Below, in pieces: positions 49,542-62,058 of a stretch of 64,000 nucleotides of DNA. A program made the position numbers and the translations under genes. The DNA lies in NCBI RefSeq assembly GCF_027579695.1, contig NC_083571.1, positions 49,400,390 to 49,464,389 of the forward strand, written 5' to 3'. The stretch's first letter is position 1. Every line of letters begins with the position of its first letter. The notes beneath the pieces are model-generated. The model saw only the letters and a list, made by a program, of their open reading frames with translations, was not told the origin of the DNA and made no database searches. The DNA comes from Neoarius graeffei. Lineage: Eukaryota; Chordata; Actinopteri; Siluriformes; Ariidae.

Positions 49542-50249
49542 TACACTCACTGGCCACTTTAACAGGAACTTGTTCTTGATTCTAAGATTCCTGTTCTTGG
49601 CTGCAGGAGTGGAACCCAATGGGGTCTTCTGATGTTGCATACTGAGATGCTTTTCTGCTCACCACAGTTGTAAAGAGTAATTATATGAGTTACTATATCC
49701 TTCCTGGCAGCTCAAATCAATCTGGTCACTTTTCCATTCTGATGTTTGAAGTGAACATTAACTGAAGCTTTTGATTTGTTTCTGCATGATTTTATGCATT
49801 GTGCTGCTGTTAAAGGATTGGCTGATTAGAGAACTGCATGTGTGTGATGAATAAAGTTGTGCTTTCTTTTTTTCTCTCTTTTCTTCTCTGACCTCTTTTA
49901 TCAACAAGGTGTTTCCACCCACAGAACTGTCGCTCACTCAATGTTTTTGTTTTTCGCACCATTCTGTGTAAACTCTAGAGACTGTTGTGTGTGAAAACCC
50001 CAGGAGATCAGCAGTTTCTGAAATACTCAAACCAGTCCATCTGGCACCAGCACCCACACCACAGTGAAAGTCACACTATGAGATCACAAGTTTTCTCATT
50101 CTGATGTTTGAAGTGAACATTAACTGAAGCTCTTGATTTGTATCTGCATGATTTTATGCATTGTGCTGCTGTCAAGGGATCGGCTGATTAGAGAACTGCA
50201 TAAAACAGCAGATGGATAGGTGTTCCTAATAAAGTGGCTGGTGAGTGTA
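49542..50249 (-). mobile_element. Tc1/mariner-like element (family F)
   Basis: Ends ACACTCACTGGCCACTTT and AAAGTGGCTGGTGAGTG flank 0.7 kb. The same internal blocks as at 29,970 and 58,617 are present (ACTCAAACCAGTCCATCTGG), and one block (TGATGTTTGAAGTGAACATT) occurs twice inside. There is no intact transposase. Confidence 0.8.
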
Positions 50250-50773
50250 TTTTACCTTGAGATTTCATTCCAAAACTATTAGTGATATGAAAATGCATTA
50301 AAACATCCCATATATATTTTTCTGTTCAACCATATAAACACACATTTCAAATCTTTGAGCTGACGATCAGTCCTTGGTTTTGCTGAAAAGCTCATTTCAT
50401 GTCTCTTAGTCATGTCAGTAGTATTTAATGCTAATGTTATATGATGATAACTGCTATGCAGTATAAATATTTATACACTGTAAAACCAATAAGACAACCA
50501 GCACAGTTAACATTTGCTCTGCCTGTTTTGTACACTTACTTTTTATTACTCTCACTGAGCACATGTAGGAAATCTAAATCTACAGCTACTTTCTCACGAT
50601 ACTGAAGCTTCATGTGTGTTTTGTCACACTGTAAATAGAAGGTTGATGCCTTGGGCAAGGGCATCTATGTTGCTTTCATTCAGTGTTCATCCAGGATGAT
50701 GACTGGCTGACAAACAGAACCATATAAATATATACAGTAAATGTATATATGTGTGTTTTGAGGTATACCTTTT
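50250..50773. other. Non-coding, nothing recognised
   Basis: Ordinary AT-rich sequence between a family-F element and a SINE pair. Confidence 0.4.
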
Positions 50774-50785
50774 TTCCCCCCAGAT

Positions 50786-51522
50786 CTCATCTCATCTCAT
50801 TATCTGTAGCTGCTTTATCCTGTTCTACAGGGTCGCAGGCAAGCTGGAGCCTATCCCAGCTGACTACGGGCGAAAGGCGGGGTACACCCTGGACAAGTCG
50901 CCAGGTCATTGCAGGGCTGACACATAGACACAGACAACCATTCACACTCACATTCACACCTACGGTCAATTTAGAGTCACCAGTTAACCTAACCTGCATG
51001 TCTTTGGACTGTGGGGGAAACCGGAGCACCCGGAGGAAACCCACGTGGACATGGGGAGAACATGCAAACTCCACACAGAAAGGCCCTCGCTGGCCACGGG
51101 GCTCGAACCTGGACCTTCTTGCTGTGAGGCGACAGCGCTAACCACTACACCACCGTGCCGCCTTCATCTCATCTCATTATCTCTAGCCGCTTTATCCTTC
51201 TACAGGGTCGCAGGCAAGCTGGAGCCTATCCCAGCTGACTATGGGCGAAAGGCGGGGTACACCCTGGACAAGTCGCCAGGTCATCACAGGGCTGACACAT
51301 AGACACAGACAACCATTCACACTCACATTCACACCTACGGTCAATTTAGAGTCACCAGTTAACCTAACCTGTGAGGGAAACTGGAGCACCCAAAGGAAAC
51401 CCACGTGGACACGGGGAGAACATGCAAACTCCACACAGAAAGGCCCTCGCTGGCCACGGGGCTCGAACCTGGACCTTCTTGCTGTGAGGCGACAGCGCTA
51501 ACCACTACACCACCGTGCCGCC
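50786..51522 (-). repeat. Two head-to-tail Mermaid-type SINEs within one target duplication
   Basis: Copies 50,786-51,162 and 51,165-51,522 are in the same orientation with only TT between them. One 12-bp duplication TTCCCCCCAGAT (50,774-50,785 and 51,523-51,534) encloses both. The second copy has a 24-bp body deletion (CCTGCATGTC region). Confidence 0.92.
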
Positions 51523-51639
51523 TTCCCCCCAGATATTACATGAAAAACTTTGCATAATTTAAATAAATAAATAAACAACACCACATAATAAAGTATGCCC
51601 CATGGATGATGTTTATGTGGTGGAATCATTTTTGACCAA

Positions 51640-52785
51640 AATATTATTTTCACAATTTAAACATAACTTTTAAACAAAAATTCTTGGGACATGTTTTTGG
51701 ATGGTCCTTTTTGTCTTTGCTCTGGAGCACACAGCATCCATTCCTTATAAAAAAGACCTGGAATATTGATTTGTCTGACCACAATATGTCCTTCCACTCT
51801 GTGATGGACCATCCCAGTTGCCTCAGAGCCCAGAAAAGTCAGTGGCACATCTGGACACAGTTAACATACGGTAAGTCTTCCTTTTTGCACAGTAAAGCTT
51901 TAACTGGCATTTGTGGATTTAACTCCGTATTACAGTGCTTCACATAGTTTTGCCAAAGTAATCCCAAGCCCATGCCATCATATCAGTTATAGATGAATGA
52001 CAGTTTTTGATGCAGTGAAGTCTGAGGATCGGAGATCACAGATGTTCAGCTTAGGCTTGTGCCCTTGCCCTTTATACACTGAAATTCCTCCAGATTCCTT
52101 GAATCTTTAATGATATGCACCACTGAGGGTGAAATATCCAAATACCTTTCTTTGAGGAACATTATTTTTAATCATTTCAATAATGTTCTTAAGCATTTAA
52201 GAAGAAGGTCTTTATTTATCACACATACACTCAAGCACAGTGTACAGGTATGTCGTCCTCTGCATTTAACCCATCTGAAGCAGCGAATACACGCATGCAC
52301 ACACAAGTGAGAAATGAGCACACACACACATACCCAGAGCAGTGGGCAGCTATACTACAGTGCCTGGGGAGCAGTTGGGGGTTAGGTGCCTTGCTCAAGG
52401 GCACTTCAGCCATGATATAGAGGGAAGGGAAAGTGCTGTTCATTCCCTCAACTCCACTCACATTTTTCCTGCTGGTCCTGGGAATCATGATTACAGTCAC
52501 CTGTTGACATCACCTGTTTCCAATCCCATTATTATTTAATTGTTTTACCTCATTACTAATTCTAAATTGCCCCATCCCAACTTTTTCTGGAATGTATTGT
52601 AGGCCTGAAACACAGAAATGGATGTATATTAACAAATGAAATGAAGTTGGCCAGACAAAACGTGAAATATCTTGGGTTCATACTGTTTGCAATGAAATAC
52701 AACTCAAAGTAAATTTAGAAATCACTGCTTTCTTTTTTATTTGCATTTTCCATTCTGTCCCAAAGTTTTTCTGATTTGGGACTGT
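51640..52785 (-). mobile_element. Tc1-like remnant (family G) with a nested SINE-like repeat
   Basis: The right end is CTGATTTGGGACTG before TA 52,786-52,787, with CATCCCAACTTTTTCTGG inside, a family-E relative. Transposase-like traces (ATTTGTCTGACCACAATATG) are visible, but the left end is lost. The insert 52,195-52,500 is a separate repeat. Confidence 0.55.
52195..52500 (-). repeat. tRNA-like SINE of a second family
   Basis: The segment with CTCTGCATTTAACCCATCTG, GGTGCCTTGCTCAAGGGCAC and TTTTTCCTGCTGGTCC is a common fish repeat. On the minus strand its start would be the tRNA-like head, here truncated. Confidence 0.55.
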
Positions 52786-52892
52786 ATAATTAAATAAGCT
52801 TTCATAATTTTCAAGCCCAACTACATATCAAAAACTATATGAAGAACCTAAAACTAGCTAAAAAACCATTTGGGTATTGAAATGAGAGACAT

Positions 52893-53054
52893 CTCATCTC
52901 ATCTCATCTCATCTCATCTCATCTCATCTCATCTCATTATCTCTAGCCGCTTTATCCTGTTCTACAGGGTTGCAGGCAAGCTGGAGCCTATCCCAGCTGA
53001 CTACGGGCGAAAGGCGGGGTACACCCTGGACAAGTCGCCAGGTCATCACAGGGC
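52893..53054 (-). repeat. 5'-truncated Mermaid-type SINE
   Basis: Only the 3' 160 bp with an eight-unit CTCAT tail is present, inside a perfect 15-bp duplication TGAAATGAGAGACAT (52,878-52,892 and 53,055-53,069). Truncation at insertion is typical of LINE-driven copying. Confidence 0.95.
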
Positions 53055-53069
53055 TGAAATGAGAGACAT

Positions 53070-54308
53070 TTTTTCACATATACTTCTCATGTACAGACAA
53101 TGGGCATCATTTATCAATCTTTTAGTAAAGTTGTGTGTAAATGTCAAACTGAACTAAAATCTTCCTCCAGTTTTTCAAATGTTTCAGAAAAGATGACACC
53201 ACATACTTGAATGCATACATAACATGAAAAGCACACTCCCAACAAAACTCATTTGGAAGTCGTGGCACTCACAAAACTCCATAAAATTTCAAGCATACAG
53301 ATAGCTGAGGGCATGAAATGAACAATCAGGCTAAAAGACTGACCTGGAAGTTTCTGAGTTGCACTCAGGAGATTTATGAATAAATCTGTTCATATCCAGC
53401 TTGATAAATGAGGCACATTGTCTACTTCAAATCCCCCCTTTCCTTCACCCATTTTGTGTAATATACTGACATTTTGTTGAAGAGCTGATGTAATTACCCT
53501 TTGGGCAAGATATATTTATATTGAAATATTTGTGATGTACTTAGCAATTCTGGAGCGAATGTGTTGGTTGGTGTTGTATTTTCATTATTCCCATGAGAAG
53601 GTAGTGGCTGTGTGGCCTGATGATTCCACAGGGAGACAGTGGAGAGGAAAGGTGTCATCAATGCTACAGTTCCAAGGGTGTTTAATGGAGGAAAAGAGCA
53701 TGTAAACAAAAGATCATGCGCTGCTTTTCTCACTCATGACTTTCCAGTAAGATTCACTTTCAAGTTAATAAGGAATCTAATGTACTGTAGAAGTAGTGTA
53801 GACAAAATTGTAGACAAACAATGCTGGACTCAAAGCTCAAGGTACTCAGCTCAGCTAATTATTTATGTCTTAGATGATCAGCATGATGGTGCCAATGGTG
53901 GTATTATCATGAAAGCTAAAGCTATGAAACCGTACCTGTTTGAACAGTGTGTACAGATGTAAGAGAGCTGAACAAATTAAAGGATCAAAGCACTGCTGCA
54001 CTGGTCTCTTTAGATAAAGCAAAAGCAAAGGATTATGCTGCTTTCAAGTTCTTTAAAAATGCCATAATTACAAGGGGAGTGCATTTGAATGCCACAACAA
54101 ATTTGGGAATTTGTATTTCTTTCTGAGCCTCGATTTTAAAAGTTGGATGCATGTCAATAGCAAAAGGTCATAGCAGCCACAAATATGTACAGTATGTACG
54201 TAACACCTACAGCAGAGAGTGGTGGTAATTTTGCAAATTAACTCCTCAGTCATTCATTTTCTTTCATTAGGGAAAAATAACCATCTTGTTATTGATCATA
54301 ATAAGTAC
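53070..54308. other. Non-coding, nothing recognised
   Basis: No gene, repeat or terminal motif recognised over 1.2 kb. The open frames here have no family resemblance. Confidence 0.4.
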
Positions 54309-54309
54309 T

Positions 54310-54596
54310 GGCGAGTGGCCTAGTGGTTAGCGTGTCAGCCTCTTGATCGGGAAATTGTGTGCTCTACTCACGGTCGGGTCACACCAAAGACCATCATAAA
54401 AATGGTGCCTGCTGCCATCTGGCAAGGCACGCTGCAATATAGATGCGAGTGGGGAGTCAAACTCTCGCGATTACCAGAGGACTAGCCCCCCACTGTAACC
54501 CTAGCTATGTAATATAGGCAAGAGGCCGAGGTCTACGAAACGGAGATCGTCACCGCCAAATGCACCATGAATGGTGTGGGAAGGACTTTAACTTTA
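54310..54596 (+). repeat. tRNA-derived SINE of a third family
   Basis: It starts GGCGAGTGGCCTAGTGGTTA (A-box type), has a body with GGCAAGGCACGCTGC, and ends TTTATTGATAATAAAGTT. AT-rich ATAATAAGT/ATAATAAAGT at both sides may be the target duplication. Confidence 0.6.
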
Positions 54597-54959
54597 TTGA
54601 TAATAAAGTTAAAAAAAAGTTCTCATGTGGGCCATTGTTTCTGATCACACACTATGCTGTAATTATGTCTCTGATAGCCTCTCAAATTAATTTTGCAGCA
54701 TAAATCCCACTGGTGCTACTATAGGAAGGCAGTCAAATGGTATTGTGGGTAATGCAGAAAAGCAAAGTGAAAGCAGTTTGTCAATGAACAAAGTATAAAC
54801 TTTGTAAAAATTCAAATCAGAATTTCATTAGAAATTAAATCTTATGAATAATATGGTATAGTATATCGAATGGTATAATAGTATCGTTTATGAAATGTAG
54901 TTATAGTTAATACCACTAGAGGGCACTCTAGCGATATGTAAGAACTGGAGACGACATCT

Positions 54960-55814
54960 ACCAGGGTGACTCACTGAGCTCTTTATAAAATCTGGAGAGC
55001 TCATAGGTTCCATCCATCCATCCATTATCTGTCGCCGCTTATCCTGTTCTACAGGGTCGCAGGCAAGCTGGAGCCTATCCCAGCTGACTACGGGTGAGAG
55101 GCGGGGTACACCCTGGACAAATTGCCAGGTCATCGCAGGGCTGACATATAGAGACAAACAACACAAACAACCATTCACACTCACAGTCACACTTACACAG
55201 TCACACTAATTTAGAGCCACCAATTAGCCTAACCTGCATGCCTTTGGACTGTGGGGGAAACCGGAGCACCCGGAGGAAACCCACGCGGACACGGGGAGAA
55301 CATGCAAACTCCACACAGAAAGGCCCTCGCCGGCCGCTGGACTTGAACCCAGGACCTTCTTGCTGTGAGGCAACAGTGCTAACCACCCGGTTCCAGTCCA
55401 GTCTCTGATTTTTATTTATTTATTAATTTATTTGACCGGCTCTTTTACTACTATAATTATTTTTAGAAAGATCATTTCAGTTTTTCTCTTATACAGTGTA
55501 TCTTTCTCTTTCATATACCAACACAAAGCCTGTACAATACTTCCTTTCTGTTTAGGAAAGTTGTTGAAACAGGATTATTTTCCATTATTTGCCATTTTCA
55601 CTTCATTCTCACAGTCATGCCTTAACAGTATTTATTGGTCACATAATTCACTGTCACAATATTAATGCTGCTTGCAACCAATATGACCAATAAATACTGT
55701 TAAGACATGACTGTGAAGTGAAAATGGCAAATAAGATGGGAAAATGATCCTGTTTCAACAACTTTCCTAAACAGAAAGGAAGTATTGTACAGGCTTTGTG
55801 TTGGTATAAGAATG

Positions 55815-55865
<51 letters not shown>

Positions 55866-56262
55866 GGAAGAAGAAATATATGAAAGAGAAAGATACACTG
55901 TTGATAAAAACTGAAATAATATCCGTTGAAATAATTATACTAGTAAAAGAGACGTTCAAAAAAAAAATGATCAGGGACTGGATTAGAAAAGAAAAAAAAA
56001 CAATAACAGTGAAGGGGAGTGCTGTAAAGATATGTAAGTAATGAAAGTTGAGAAAATGAAAGGAGATAATGAAAGGGAAAAAAGTCAGGAGATACTTTTC
56101 TTGGGGCAAATTTGATCGGATATGACGGTTTAACGCATAAGCCAAATACATGTGGTGTGAGTGGTAATATGGCGGCCAGGTGGCTTCACTCCTCTCTACA
56201 GCAGGACATAGGCTATGAGCTCTCCAGAGTTTATATAGAGCTCAGTGGTGTGACCATGCAAG
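54960..56262. repeat. Large imperfect inverted repeat with insertions in both arms
   Basis: The left arm (54,960-55,645 without the SINE at 55,013-55,388) pairs with the right arm (55,680-56,262). Examples are CACTGAGCTCTTTATAAAA with its mirror near 56,255, and TTGGTCACATAATT with its mirror near 55,685. The right arm contains an (AATC)n run (55,815-55,862) and about 200 bp of extra sequence. The centre is at about 55,662. Confidence 0.8.
55013..55388 (-). repeat. Mermaid-type SINE, GGAT tail, in the inverted repeat
   Basis: Nearly complete; the head is trimmed. The short duplication GGTTCCA (55,006-55,012 and 55,389-55,395) marks the insertion into the left arm. Confidence 0.85.
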
Positions 56263-57166
56263 CTATTTCATTGTGGACTTTTCCTTTAACGTTTGAGCTA
56301 CCATTGATCTGATAGAAAGGGACCAGCCAGAAGGCCTTATACTGTAAATAAAATCTAAATAACTTCTGATGCTTCCTGAACTAAATTTCAATTAACATTT
56401 GACAAGGTTACATGAGCACATACCACGGGTGAAACTAGAAACTATTATTTTATTACCAAATACCATATTTCTTTCTGTAAATGTTTTATTCGTTTAAGCA
56501 TTTGTATTGTTTTTCTTGATGACAAATTAATGATTACTCAACAAATAGGACTGATTTATTGATTAGTTTATTACTTACTAATTACATTCTTCACATACTG
56601 TACTTTTCACATCATTCCCTTTGGTTCTGTCTGCCTGGACTTAATGACAGTAAGATGAAGCTTCATAAAGCAGAGAATCTTTTCAGGCAACTGTTGAAAA
56701 ATGTTTTGTTTCATGAGGTTCTATGTGCCCACTAGGGGCCTCCAGTGGTCAAAAAAAAAAGCTTGTGTACTAGTACTGTGTTTAAGAAAATTTGACTAGT
56801 ACATCCCAAAATGAAATAACTTGGTGTATCAACTGTTGATAGTGCTTATAATGTTTATAGTTTAACCTAATTTAAGTTAGTTTTTAGGTCATTCATAATC
56901 ATGTCCATAAGATTAAACACTACAAAAGAATAGTGTGCATCAACTGAACAGTGACAAGTTTTCTTTAAATGGGTAACAAATGGGGAATTGAAATTGAATA
57001 CTTGTCCATAACTTGTACATGGTCAGAGTATAGACTATGCAAAAGAACTAACCAAAACTAAAGTCTCTTCTGAATTCTGAGCTGAACTCTCTAAGCAATC
57101 CATTAAGGTGGCTTTAAGTTATCAAAAACCCAAGCTTTGATCCAGAGCTTCATCCTGCATTTGAAG
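56263..57166. other. Non-coding, nothing recognised
   Basis: No reading frame or repeat identified. Confidence 0.4.
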
Positions 57167-57181
57167 CTCCATTCTTAATCC

Positions 57182-57466
57182 ATCCATCCATTATCTGTAG
57201 CCACTTATCCTGTACAGGGTCACAGGCAAGCTGGAGCCTATCCCAGCTGACTATGGGTGAGACGCGGGGTACACCCTGGACAAGTCGCCAGGTCATTGCA
57301 GGGCTGACACACAGAGACAAACAACCATTCACACTCACATTCACTTCTACAGTCAATTTAGAGCCACTAGTTAGCCTAACTTGCATGTCTTTGGACTGTG
57401 GAGGAAACCGGAACACCCGGAGGAAACCCATGCAGACATGGGGAGAACATGCAAACTCTGTGCCGC
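57182..57466 (-). repeat. Mermaid-type SINE, GGAT tail, internal deletion
   Basis: A perfect 15-bp duplication CTCCATTCTTAATCC (57,167-57,181 and 57,467-57,481) flanks it. The B-box part of the head is deleted. Confidence 0.92.
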
Positions 57467-57797
57467 CTCCATTCTTAATCCTAAATCTAAATCGTAGTGT
57501 AAAAAGCTGGTATTTGTCACATCACCTGTCACTGCTGCTGAAGCCATAAACATCATCTCCCATGATCAGAACTACAAACATATCACAAGTGAGAGCAACT
57601 TAGCTACTGGGTACAAGTGAGACAGCTCATATGACCAGGTAAGTCATGCTTGTCTCCGACAACAAGCTGAGTCCTTGTTGAGTGAATCTTGTGCTGTGGG
57701 AAAAGGTCTTATCATCCTGGAAGAGACCAATCCAATCAGGATAGAAATGGTGTATTATAGAATGATCCTTCCCAATCACTGGAGTCACTGGAATCAC

Positions 57798-58493
57798 TGG
57801 TGGAGTGCTCCCTCTGGGTAGGGAGTGAGTTACTGCCCAAAGTGAAGGAGTTCAAGTATCTCAGGGTCTTGTTCATGAGTGATGGTAAAATGGAGCGTGA
57901 GATGGACAGGTGGATTGGAGCAGTGTCAGCAGTAATGTGGGCGTTGAACTGATCCGCCGTGGTGAAGAGGGAGCTGAGCCAGAAGGCAAAGCTTTCAATT
58001 TACCAGTCAATCTATGTTCCAACCTTCACCTATGGTCATGACCTTTGGGTAGTGAGCAAAAGGATGAGATCGCGGATACAAGCGGCTGAAATGAGCTTTC
58101 TCCGGAGGGTGGCTGGACTCCCCCTTAGAGACAGGGTGAGGAGCTCAGACATCCTGTGGGATCTTGGAGTAGAGCCGCTGCTCCTTCATGTCGAAAGGAG
58201 TCAGCTGAGGTGGTTTGGGCATCTGATTAGGATGCCTCCTAGGCACTTTCCTTTGGAGGTTTTCCAGGCACATCCAACTGGGAGGAGACCTTGGGGTAAA
58301 CCCAGAACATGCTGGAGAGATTATATATCTCATCTGGCCTGGGGGTGTCTTGGGATCCCCCAGGAGGAACTGGAAAGCGTTGCTGGGGAGAGGGACACCT
58401 GGAATACCCTGTTTAGCCTGCTGCCACTGTGGCCTGACTTCGGATAAGTGGAAGAAAATGGATGGATGGATGGATGGATGGATGGATGGATGA
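57798..58493 (+). mobile_element. RTE-like LINE 3' end
   Basis: The + frame 57,959-58,447 reads VKRELSQKAKLSIYQSIYVP, then RIQAAEMSFLRRVAGLPLRD and RSQLRWFGHLIRMPP, the conserved C-terminal region of a common fish non-LTR element (RTE type, perhaps Rex3). Upstream homologous sequence from about 57,798 has one stop. It ends GATAAGTGGAAGAAAATGG and a GGAT repeat. 5'-truncated, inactive. Confidence 0.8.
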
Positions 58494-58616
58494 TTCTTCC
58501 CTCTAAGTAAACAATTGGAGCCAAAACATATCAGCAAAATGTCCCCATACAACACAGCCACTGTTTTTCCTTTAACTTGTTACATATTTTCAGGTAGCAA
58601 GTCACCTATAGTTATA

Positions 58617-59168
58617 TACACTCACTGGCCACATTGATAGGAACTTGTTCTTGATTCTAAGATTCTTGTTCTTGGCTGCAGGAGAGGGACCCAATGTGGT
58701 CTTCAGCTGTTGCATGCTGAGATGCTTTTCTGCTCACCACGGTTGTAAAGAGTGATTATGAGTTGCTATATCCTTCCTGGCAAAAAAGCTCAAACCAATC
58801 TGACCATTTTCCTCTGACCTCTCATCAACAAGGTGCTTCCACCCACAGAACTGTTGCTCACTCAGTGTTTTTTGTTTTTCACACCATTCTGTGTAAACTC
58901 GAGAGACTGTTGTGTGTGAAAACTCCAGAAAATCAGCAGTTTCTGAAATACTCAAACCAGTCCATCTGGCACCAACACCCATGCTACAGTGAAAGTCACA
59001 CTTTGAGATCACAAGTTTTCCCATTCTGATGTTTGAAGTGAGCATTAACTTGAAGATTTGTATCTACATGATTTGATGCATTGTGATGCTGTCAAGGGAT
59101 TGGCTGATTAGATAACTGCATAAACAGCAGGTAGATGGGTGCTCCTAATAAAGTGGCTAGTTAGTGTA
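58617..59168 (-). mobile_element. Tc1/mariner-like element (family F)
   Basis: Ends ACACTCACTGGCCACATT and AAAGTGGCTAGTTAGTGTA. The minus strand 58,734-59,045 keeps a 103-codon HTH region (GLSISETADFLEFSHTTVSR, then VYTEWCEKQKTLSEQQFCGW). The catalytic domain is deleted. Confidence 0.85.
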
Positions 59169-59423
59169 GGTTATATTATGTGGAACAGACTGAAGCATAT
59201 GTATATTTTTGTTATATTTACAAAATAATTTTTCATAGATATAGGCATTGTTATCTGTTTGTCACATGGACCATAGATAAAGCTTTGGGCTGGCAAATGC
59301 ACTTCACATGCTTGGCTAACTGGCAAAAAATATCACACCTTTTTGTGCACATGGGATGGTTTAGTAATAGCTCAGTTATCTAAATATGAATAGGTTGTAT
59401 TCAGTCACATGACTTTCGTGTGC

Positions 59424-59824
59424 AGGGCGGCATGGTGGTGTAGTGGTTAGCACTATCGCCTCACAGCAAGAAGGTCCTGGGTTTGAGCCCAGTGGCCGGC
59501 GAGGGCCTTTGTGTGTGGAGTTTGCATGTTCTCCCCGTGTCTGCGTGGGTTTCCTCTGGGTGCTCCGGTTTCCCCCGGGTGCTCCGGTTTCCCCCACAGT
59601 CCAAAGACATGCAGGTTAGGTTAAATGGTGGCTCTAAATTGACTGAGTGTGAATGGTTGTTTGTCTCTGTGTGTCAGCCCTGCGATAACTTGGCAACTTG
59701 TCCAGGGTGTACCCCGCCTCTCACCCATAGTCAGCTGGGATAGGCTCCAGCTTGCCTGCAACCCTGTACAGCAGGATAAGAGGCTACAGATAATGGATGG
59801 ATGGATGGATGGATGGATGGATGG
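59424..59824 (+). repeat. Mermaid-type SINE, GGAT tail, with internal duplication
   Basis: Full length with a 20-bp body duplication (GGGTGCTCCGGTTTCCCCC twice, 59,558-59,597) and a six-unit GGAT tail. Confidence 0.9.
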
Positions 59825-59930
59825 ACTTTTACATGCTAGTTTACTTCCGGTGAATGAAATGGTGGTCAGGCAAACCAATTTGGCTGCCATTATGCAAAGA
59901 GCTAGTGAAACCATCTCTATTTTTGCAGTT

Positions 59931-60088
59931 TAGAAGCCAATGCACGGCCAAGATACCTTCGGAAAGTTGCTCTTTGCAATGGGATAGATCCTTACATGTT
60001 ATCAAAGAAGGATTTTTCCTATGATTTGAAAAATTATCTATCTGCTGAGTTCCCTGACATCTCAAATTACCTGGTGCTGCAGGCATTG
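59931..60088 (+). pseudogene. Exon-like ORF fragment cut by a Tc1
   Basis: After TTTTTGCAG (acceptor-like), the frame reads LEANARPRYLRKVALCNGID, then PYMLSKKDFSYDLKNYLSAE and FPDISNYLVLQA, and is cut by the Tc1 at 60,091. It reminds me of SWIM/YqaJ-type proteins found in many copies in fish, but I cannot confirm that. No continuation is seen after the Tc1. Confidence 0.35.
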
Positions 60089-60090
60089 TA

Positions 60091-62058
60091 CAACCCCGAT
60101 TCCAAAAAAGTTGGGACAAAGTACAAATTGTAAATAAAAACGGAATGCAATAATTTACAAATCTCAAAAACTGATACTGTATTCACAATAGAACACAGAC
60201 AACATATCATATGTCGAAAGTGAGACATTTTGAAATTTCACGCCAAATATTGGCTCATTTGAAATTTCATGACAGCAACACTTCTCAAAAAAGTTGGGAC
60301 AGGGGCAGTGAGAGGCTGGAAAAGTCAAAGGTACAAAAAAGGAACAGCTGGAGGACCAAATTGCAAATTATTAGGTCAATTGGCAATAGGTCATTAACAT
60401 GAATGGGTATGAAAAGAGCATCTTGGAGTGGCAGCGGCTCTCAGAAGTAAAGATGGGAATAGGATCACCAATCCCCCTAATTCTATGCCGACAAATAGTG
60501 GAGCAATATCAGAAAGGAGTTCGACAGTGTAAAATTGCAAAGAGTTTGAACATATCATCATCTACAGTGCATATCATCATCAAAAGATTCAGAGAATCTG
60601 GAAGAATCTCTGTGCGTTAGGGTCAAGGCCGGAAAACCATACTGGGTGCCCATGATCTTCATGTCCTTAGACGGCACTGCATCACATACAGGCATGCTTC
60701 TGTATTGGAAATCACAAAATGGGCTCAGGAATATTTCCAGAGAACATTATCTGTGAACACAATTCACTGTGCCATCCGCCGTTGCCAGCTAAAACTCTAT
60801 AGTTCAAAGAAGAAGCCGTATCTAAACATGATCCAGAAGCGCAGACGTCTTCTCTGGGCCAAGGCTCATTTAAAATGGACTGTGGCAAAGTGGAAAACTG
60901 TTTTGTGGTCAGACGAATCAAAATTTGAAGTTCTTTATGGAAATCAGGGACGCCGTGTCATTCAGACTAAAGAGGAGAAGGACGACCCAAGTTGTTATCA
61001 GCGCTCAGTTAAGAAGCCTGCATCTCTGATGGTATAGGGTTGCATTAGTGCGTGTGGCATGGGCAGCTTACACATCTGGAAAGACACCATCAATGCTGAA
61101 AGGTATATCCAGGTCATAGAGCAACATATGCTCCCATCCAGACGATGTCTCTTTCAGGGAAGACCTTGCATTTTCCAACATGACAATGCCAAACCACATA
61201 CTGCATCAATTACAGCATCATGGCTGCGTAGAAGAAGGGTCTGGGTACTGAACTGGCCAGCCTGCAGTCCAGATCTTTCACCCATAGAAAACATTTGGCA
61301 CATCATAAAACGGAAGATATGACAAAAAAGACCCAAGACAGTTGAGCAACTAGAATCCTACATTAGACAAGAATGGGTTAACATTCATCTCATCTCATTA
61401 TCTCTAGCCGCTTTATCCTTTTACAGGGTCGCAGGCAAGCTGGAGCCTATCCCAGCTGACTGGGCGAAAGGCAGGGTACACCCTGGACAAGTCGCCAGGT
61501 CATCACAGGGCTGACACATAGACACAGACAACCATTCACACCTACGGTCAATTTAGAGTCACCAGTTAACCTAACCTGCATGTCTTTGGACTGTGGGGGA
61601 AACCGGAGCACCCGGAGGAAACCCACGCGGACAACATGCAAACTCCGCACAGAAAGGCCCTCGCCGGCCATGGGGCTCGAACCCAGGACCTTCTTGCGGT
61701 GAGGCGACAGCGCTAACCACTAAACCACCGTGCCGCCTGGGTTAACATTCCTATCCCTAAACTTGAGCAATTTGTCTCCTCAGTCCCCAGACATTTACGG
61801 ACTTTGTAAAGAGAAAAGGGGATGTCTCACAGTGGTAAACATGGCCTTGTTCCAACTTTTTTGAGATGTGTTGTTGTCATGAAATTTAACATCACCTAAT
61901 TTTTCTCTTTAAATGATACATTTTCTCAGTTTAAACATTTGATATGTCATCTATGTTCTATTCTGAATAAAATATGGAATTTTGAAACTTCCACATCATT
62001 GCATTCCGTTTTTATTTACAATTTGTACTTTGTCCCAACTTTTTTGGAATCGGGGTTG
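60091..62058 (+). mobile_element. Tc1-like element (family E), dead copy with SINE
   Basis: Ends CAACCCCGATTCC / GGAATCGGGGTTG lie inside TA duplications (60,089-60,090, 62,059-62,060). Without the SINE and its duplication it is 1,604 bp. Transposase frame starts at 60,399 and is interrupted by in-frame stops at 60,618, 61,035 and 61,320 and by the SINE. It keeps [17 protein letters not shown] and SPDLSPIEN. Confidence 0.95.
61387..61737 (-). repeat. Mermaid-type SINE inside the Tc1 transposase
   Basis: Perfect 13-bp duplication TGGGTTAACATTC (61,374-61,386 and 61,738-61,750). It inserted near the end of the dead transposase gene. Confidence 0.97.

Noticed and set aside
54310-54390. Candidate tRNA gene from the GTGGCCTAGTGGTTAGCG start
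   Set aside because: The A-box fits, but no proper anticodon stem, T-arm or length. The following body shows it is a SINE head.
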